Shown here one piece after another: positions 6,179 through 9,753 of a stretch of 9,753 bases of DNA. The notes under the pieces are model-generated. The model worked only from the letters and a program-made list of their open reading frames with translations, did no database searches and was not told where the DNA came from. Source of the DNA: Marinilabiliales bacterium. GTDB taxonomy: Bacteria; Bacteroidota; Bacteroidia; Bacteroidales; BM523. The stretch spans positions 1 to 9,753 of the forward strand of contig PKSZ01000025.1 of assembly GCA_002869425.1 (NCBI GenBank). The letters are read 5' to 3'. Numbering within the stretch: position 1 is the first letter of the stretch; each line of letters begins with the position of its first letter. The position numbers and the translations under genes were made by a program.

Positions 6179-7562
6179 GCAATGGATATAATGCGCTTGA
6201 CTTCTCAAGCTCTGTTAATTTCATATATAAATTATATCTGCTCTCAATATATTTCTGTTCAGCTTCTACTTTTGAAGATAATGCCTGAAAATACTGTTGA
6301 AAAAATGAGAGATTCAATCGATCTTCTTCGTATCGAATTCCAGCCATTTCAAATGCTTTGGTTGCATTATCATACCGTTTCTTAGATATATCCCTTATTT
6401 CCACAGAGGCCAAATACTCTTGTAAATCACTTAGTACCTGTAATTCAATCATTCGCTTGACCTCCTCAATTCTTTTTTCCGTTACATCCTGATCTATAAG
6501 TGCTTGCTGAACCTTAGAATGATTCTGAAACCCTTTAAACAAATCCCATTGAACAACAAATGAAGCCATCAAGAAATCAGCATCATCTGTAAATTCATAT
6601 TCTTCACCCTGAAATCCATAATCTACAACGGCAAAAGCATTGGGCAAATTATTGGTTCTATACAACCTTCCTGAATAGGTTAGCATATCATGTTGGATAT
6701 TTAGCAATTGCAACTCTGCCCTATTAGACAAAGCACTGTTTACCAAAACATCACGATCTGTTTCTGCCAATGAAAGCAAAAAGCTTTTATCAATTTCAAC
6801 CCGCTCATCAAATGAACGATTCAACAAAAAGTTAAAATATAACCGAACATTCTCCATATACCTTTCAGCCTCAGATTTTTGAACCAATAAACTTTGGCGT
6901 TCTGCTCTTAATTGATACAAAAGGTCAACCGTGAGCGCATCATTATCAACCAATGCCTCATTCTTAATAATATCCTTACTTAAAATACCATCAGTGCGAT
7001 TGATCAGATCGATCATATCATGAAGCATTACATAACTTGCGTAAGTTTTCTTAATTTCAGCAACCAACCCACGCTTTGTTGTATCTGCAAGACTGGAGTA
7101 AACATTACCAAATTGCTTGGTGATTTTATAATTATAGTAGATTTGAGGGTTAAAAATTGGTTGAATCAACCTGAGTTTTGTTTCATGTTCCTTTTCACGT
7201 AAAAAATTTATGGTCTGGTTATCAATGCTGGTATCAGGAAACACCATTTGCGTTAAACCATTGTCATACATAAACTGTGTAATTTCGTGCAATGAATAAT
7301 ACACGCCATTCATCATATCACCTGCAGGAATCTCAATTGTTCTTCCTCCTTTTGCTCTTGTATAACGAGCATTAAAAGAAAGATCGGGCATAAAAAGTCC
7401 TAAAGCTTCGCGTTTCTCCCATTTCCCTTTCTCTATGTTTTTCAGTTTTTGTTGTAATGCCAGGTTTGACTCCAGGCCCACCCGGATATAATTATCCAGA
7501 ATCTCTTGTGAGTAAGATGATAGAAATGTAAAAATCAATAAAACCGTTACAATAATTCTCAT
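6162..7562 (-). CDS. TolC-like outer-membrane efflux channel (OEP family)
   Basis: This 466-residue protein would trimerise into the outer-membrane beta-barrel and periplasmic alpha-tunnel through which the RND pump expels its substrates. A signal peptide covers about residues 1-19 (MRIIVTVLLIFTFLSSYSQ). Two OEP repeats follow (about 20-240 and 265-452). Each has long amphipathic helices and a barrel strand pair; the first strand region includes MPDLSFNARYTRAKGG (58-73) and the second LPNAFAVVDYGFQG (306-319) and FVVQWDLFKGFQNHSKV (335-351), the W-LF-G pattern typical of the family. There is no lipobox cysteine, so it is not an OprM-type lipoprotein. The first half has an insertion (about 74-128) in the barrel-loop region that looks family-specific. 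The length is usual for Bacteroidota members. The gene begins 3 bp after the TetR stop and its last 17 bp overlap the original adaptor start, so it lies inside the efflux operon. Confidence 0.94.
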   Translation of the reverse strand: MRIIVTVLLIFTFLSSYSQEILDNYIRVGLESNLALQQKLKNIEKGKWEKREALGLFMPDLSFNARYTRAKGGRTIEIPAGDMMNGVYYSLHEITQFMYDNGLTQMVFPDTSIDNQTINFLREKEHETKLRLIQPIFNPQIYYNYKITKQFGNVYSSLADTTKRGLVAEIKKTYASYVMLHDMIDLINRTDGILSKDIIKNEALVDNDALTVDLLYQLRAERQSLLVQKSEAERYMENVRLYFNFLLNRSFDERVEIDKSFLLSLAETDRDVLVNSALSNRAELQLLNIQHDMLTYSGRLYRTNNLPNAFAVVDYGFQGEEYEFTDDADFLMASFVVQWDLFKGFQNHSKVQQALIDQDVTEKRIEEVKRMIELQVLSDLQEYLASVEIRDISKKRYDNATKAFEMAGIRYEEDRLNLSFFQQYFQALSSKVEAEQKYIESRYNLYMKLTELEKSSALYPLHDEED

Positions 7563-7565
7563 AAT

Positions 7566-8201
7566 CTAGTTTTTCAGTGCTCCCCGAAGAATAATTTCAA
7601 AATGAGATTTTAGTACTTCTTCTGTATCGACATTAAATATGTGAAATATCTCCTTTTTATTGTGCAGAACAATTAGCAGTCCAAGCATCTGACTCCATAA
7701 GGTTGAAGCCAACAAATCGACTGACAAATCATTCCTCAAAGTGCCATCTTCGATACCCCTACTAACAATATCAAAAACCAATTTAAAAGGACTCTTATTG
7801 TAGAAATAATCTTCAATAGTTTCCTTTTCTATATTCAACTTGCTAAGATTGCTGCTTTGAAAAAACATAAAAAGCTCGAAATAATCAGCATGCTTCCTGC
7901 TAAATTCAATAAACACGCTTGCCATCTGAAGCAATACTTCCTGAGTTGGCCTATTTCTATCGATAGCTTTTTGAAACATCTCGATCAGTAAATGTGATCC
8001 TCTTTGAAAAACGGCGAACTGCAGTTCCTCTTTGCTTTTAAAATATAGATACACAGTCCCCTTGCTAAGTTCTGCCCTTTGAGCAACGTCATCAATTGTT
8101 GCCCTATCAAAGCCTTTTTCCCGAAAAACCTTTTGAGCAGCATCAGCAATATCCTGCTTTCTTTGCTCTCTTTCTCTTTCTTTGCGTTCCTGTATTCCCA
8201 T
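7566..8201 (-). CDS. TetR/AcrR-family transcriptional repressor of the efflux operon
   Basis: This 211-residue protein is a one-component regulator that should bind a palindromic operator as a dimer and release it when a ligand enters its C-terminal pocket. A basic, highly charged N-terminal arm (1-16, ERKERERE-rich) leads into the TetR DNA-binding domain (about 17-63) with IADAAQKVFREKGFDRAT and the helix-turn-helix TIDDVAQRAELSKGTVYLYF (35-54), followed by KSKEEL. The all-helical ligand domain (about 75-205) is variable, so the inducer cannot be predicted. The gene is first in the operon and is followed after 3 bp by the TolC-like gene. The ATG at 8201 is preferred because it sits 18 bp after a 17 bp palindrome and downstream of a good promoter. 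Autoregulation of the whole operon is therefore likely (inference). Confidence 0.95.
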   Translation of the reverse strand: MGIQERKEREREQRKQDIADAAQKVFREKGFDRATIDDVAQRAELSKGTVYLYFKSKEELQFAVFQRGSHLLIEMFQKAIDRNRPTQEVLLQMASVFIEFSRKHADYFELFMFFQSSNLSKLNIEKETIEDYFYNKSPFKLVFDIVSRGIEDGTLRNDLSVDLLASTLWSQMLGLLIVLHNKKEIFHIFNVDTEEVLKSHFEIILRGALKN

Positions 8202-8218
8202 TATACCAATTACTATTT

Positions 8219-8235
8219 AATGACTGCCAGTCATT
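8219..8235 (-). promoter_or_regulatory. 17 bp palindromic operator, probable TetR binding site
   Basis: AATGACTGCCAGTCATT is a perfect 8 + 8 inverted repeat around one central base. It lies between the -7 box and the ATG of the TetR gene, starting 18 bp upstream of the start codon, so it overlaps or directly follows the predicted transcription start. The TGACTG half-site and position match the usual style of TetR/AcrR-family operators. Binding would block transcription of tetR and the efflux genes. No second copy is seen before the MATE gene or elsewhere in the window. Confidence 0.75.
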
Positions 8236-8242
8236 TTATATG

Positions 8243-8272
8243 CAAATATATAATTATTATATCAAAATCAAA
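8243..8272 (-). promoter_or_regulatory. Bacteroidota-type promoter of the TetR/efflux operon
   Basis: On the minus strand a TTTG (8272-8269) is followed after 18 bp by TATATTTG (8250-8243), a full match to the TAnnTTTG -7 consensus with acceptable spacing. Transcription would start at about 8235-8238, right at the edge of the 17 bp palindrome. This is the best promoter in the window and would drive tetR, the TolC-like gene, the adaptor and the pump. Confidence 0.7.
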
Positions 8273-8367
8273 AAAGCTTTTTAAAATTATGGATTAAATG
8301 CTCAAAAAATAAAAGGGTGTTATAATCAGGGAATTAGGATCAAATAAAATGTATTGCAGCAGAATAA

Positions 8368-9720
8368 CTAATCCAGCTTTTTATCTACCACTACTTTTTT
8401 TCTCCATTTGCCTGTAAGGTAATAAAGAAAGGACAGCATCAAACCTGATGCCCATGCAACAGGAATCCCCCACCATATTCCTACTTCTCCAAATTTTAAT
8501 GATAAGAGATATGAAATGGGAACTCTTAGTGCCCAAAGTCCAAACAGCGTAATGAACATTGGAACAATAGTATCTCCTGCACCACGAAGAAAACCATTAA
8601 ACATAAACATTCCGTAAAATACGATATAAAACCAACTGGTAATCTGAAGATACCTTACTCCAATCTGAATCACTTCTTCATCTCTTGTAAAAGCTGACAA
8701 AATAGGTTCTCGGAAAATATATAGCAATGCAGATAAGGCTATTGCTATGCCGGCTGTAATTTTCAGGGTGGAAAATAATCCGGTTTTTGCTCTGTCTATC
8801 TTGCCTGCACCCAGATTTTGTCCAACAAAAGTAGACAGTGCACCTGCGAATATCATTCCCGGCACACCAGCCAAACCATCAATACGCATGGCTATTGAAT
8901 ATGCAGTATTTGTAGCTGCACCAAATTCATTTACAATTCGAAACAAAGCCACCATTCCGAGGCTAACAAAAAAGTGCTGCATTCCGGACGGTAAACCAAT
9001 TTTCATGCTTTTCCAGAAAAGAGATTTATCAAAGACCAGATTTCTAAAAGAAATCCGTACAATCTTGTGGTAGTTATTCAGATAATATACGGCTACAATA
9101 AATGCTATTCCTTGCGCTATAATAGTTGCATATGCTGCAGATGCTATACCATATCCGAGGATTGCAATAAATAAATAATCAAGAATAATATTGATAACTG
9201 TACTTATAAGCATAAAAAATAATGGCGTTCTGGAATCTCCTAAACCACGCAGAATGGCAGCAACAGAATTATACCCAAAAAAGACAATGATTCCTCCCAG
9301 ATAAACCGTCAAATATTCAACTGCATAATCAATACTTTCGGGCGGCTGATCCAACCAGATAAAAATCTGTCTACACATCAAAATACCCACGATAGACATT
9401 ATCAAACCTGCAACAAATATGAAAATATTGATTGTATCGATTGTTCTTTTTACATTTTCCAGATCTTTAGCACCAAAATATTGTGAAATCACAATGGTAG
9501 CTCCCATTGCAATACCAATGATGATGGAAATCAAAGCAAAAATAACCGGAAAACTTGATCCGACAGCTCCCAGAGCATTAGGCCCCAAATAATTACCTAC
9601 TATAATACTATCAACAAAAGTATATAGCTGCTGTAAGACACCACCTGCAAGCATTGGCAAGGCAAACTGAACAATCAGCTTACTTTCTTTCCCTACGGTT
9701 AAATCTTTACCTGCTCGCAT
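8368..9720 (-). CDS. MATE-family multidrug/cation antiporter
   Basis: This 450-residue inner-membrane exporter of the MATE (NorM/DinF-like) family would expel drugs or metabolites in exchange for Na+ or H+. It has about twelve membrane helices in two homologous halves. In the first half one sees FALPMLAGGVLQQLYTFVDS (19-38), QYFGA (80-84) and LRGLGDSRTP (157-166). The second half mirrors it with GLPSGMQHFF (242-251), GQNLGAG (300-306) and LRGAGDT (378-384). The paired LRG-GD motifs and the aspartate in TFVDS (D37) are characteristic, and length and topology are normal. A lysine-rich tail (KWRKKVVVDKKLD) is probably cytoplasmic. ATG 9720 follows an A-rich run; only 33 bp of upstream DNA is available, so its promoter cannot be judged. 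It is separated by 166 bp from the TetR-led operon and lacks the operator palindrome, so it is probably regulated separately. The substrate is unknown. Confidence 0.95.
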   Translation of the reverse strand: MRAGKDLTVGKESKLIVQFALPMLAGGVLQQLYTFVDSIIVGNYLGPNALGAVGSSFPVIFALISIIIGIAMGATIVISQYFGAKDLENVKRTIDTINIFIFVAGLIMSIVGILMCRQIFIWLDQPPESIDYAVEYLTVYLGGIIVFFGYNSVAAILRGLGDSRTPLFFMLISTVINIILDYLFIAILGYGIASAAYATIIAQGIAFIVAVYYLNNYHKIVRISFRNLVFDKSLFWKSMKIGLPSGMQHFFVSLGMVALFRIVNEFGAATNTAYSIAMRIDGLAGVPGMIFAGALSTFVGQNLGAGKIDRAKTGLFSTLKITAGIAIALSALLYIFREPILSAFTRDEEVIQIGVRYLQITSWFYIVFYGMFMFNGFLRGAGDTIVPMFITLFGLWALRVPISYLLSLKFGEVGIWWGIPVAWASGLMLSFLYYLTGKWRKKVVVDKKLD

Positions 9721-9753
9721 TGTTTGATTATTTTTTTTTCAGGCCGCCAAATG

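Larger units (their letters stand above)
8202..8367. other. Intergenic region between the MATE gene and the efflux operon
   Basis: This 166 bp AT-rich gap holds the promoter and operator of the TetR-led operon (8219-8272). The part next to the MATE stop codon (about 8280-8367) has no clear stem-loop with a T-run on the minus strand, so the MATE transcript may end by another route or run on into the operon. Confidence 0.6.

Noticed and set aside
6056..6385. A 109-codon plus-strand open frame across the TolC-like/adaptor junction
   Set aside because: It is antisense to the end of the TolC-like gene and the lipoprotein leader, both of which have clear family or signal-peptide character; no family features in the antisense product.
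8158..8187. CT-rich tract resembling a simple-sequence repeat
   Set aside because: It is within the TetR gene and simply encodes the Glu/Arg/Lys-rich N-terminal arm; no regular repeat unit.
8079..8297. Overlapping plus-strand open frames across the TetR promoter
   Set aside because: They overlap the helix-turn-helix codons and the promoter/operator; the products are low-complexity Phe/Leu/Ser strings typical of antisense to charged residues.
9739..9753. Possible last codons and TGA stop of an upstream minus-strand gene
   Set aside because: Only four codons lie in the window, too few to support a gene.
1..9753. CRISPR array, insertion sequence, tRNA or rRNA
   Set aside because: No regularly spaced repeats, transposase motifs with terminal repeats, or RNA-gene folds were seen on either strand.

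Overview
The window is AT-rich and compact, and every supported gene lies on the minus strand. Three things point to a member of the Bacteroidota, perhaps a marine Bacteroidales/Marinilabiliales-type organism (the finer placement is a guess): TAnnTTTG-type -7 promoter boxes, the gene order TetR regulator, TolC-like protein, adaptor, RND pump, and a Bacteroidota-style PAS/SpoIIE phosphatase and secreted protein.

Layout in transcription order (high to low coordinates). A complete MATE-family efflux transporter (9720-8368) comes first. After a 166 bp gap with a good promoter and a 17 bp palindromic operator come a TetR-family repressor (8201-7566), a TolC-like outer-membrane channel (7562-6162), a periplasmic adaptor (5129-6088, or 5129-6178 with its signal peptide) and an RND inner-membrane pump (5123-2043). 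Spacings of 3 and 5 bp and one 17 bp overlap make these four genes a clear operon for a tripartite envelope efflux complex, probably autorepressed by the TetR protein. Then, 51 bp downstream, comes a membrane-anchored PAS + PP2C/SpoIIE serine phosphatase (1991-531). A 236 bp non-coding gap follows. Last is the N-terminal 98 codons of a secreted protein that runs off the left edge (294-1).

The most striking observation is in the adaptor gene. A perfect lipoprotein signal peptide (6178-6113) lies in frame with the adaptor but is separated from it by one TAA codon (6104-6106). Either the pump operon carries a nonsense mutation that strands its adaptor in the cytoplasm, or there is a sequencing error, or the stop is read through. 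An AGGAG followed by a TTG codon just after the stop could restart translation, but the product would lack an export signal. A second structural point is an 11 bp perfect inverted repeat that brackets the start codon of the phosphatase gene. No wholly unknown system is evident: the window is a multidrug-efflux neighbourhood with a possibly broken adaptor and a co-located signalling phosphatase.
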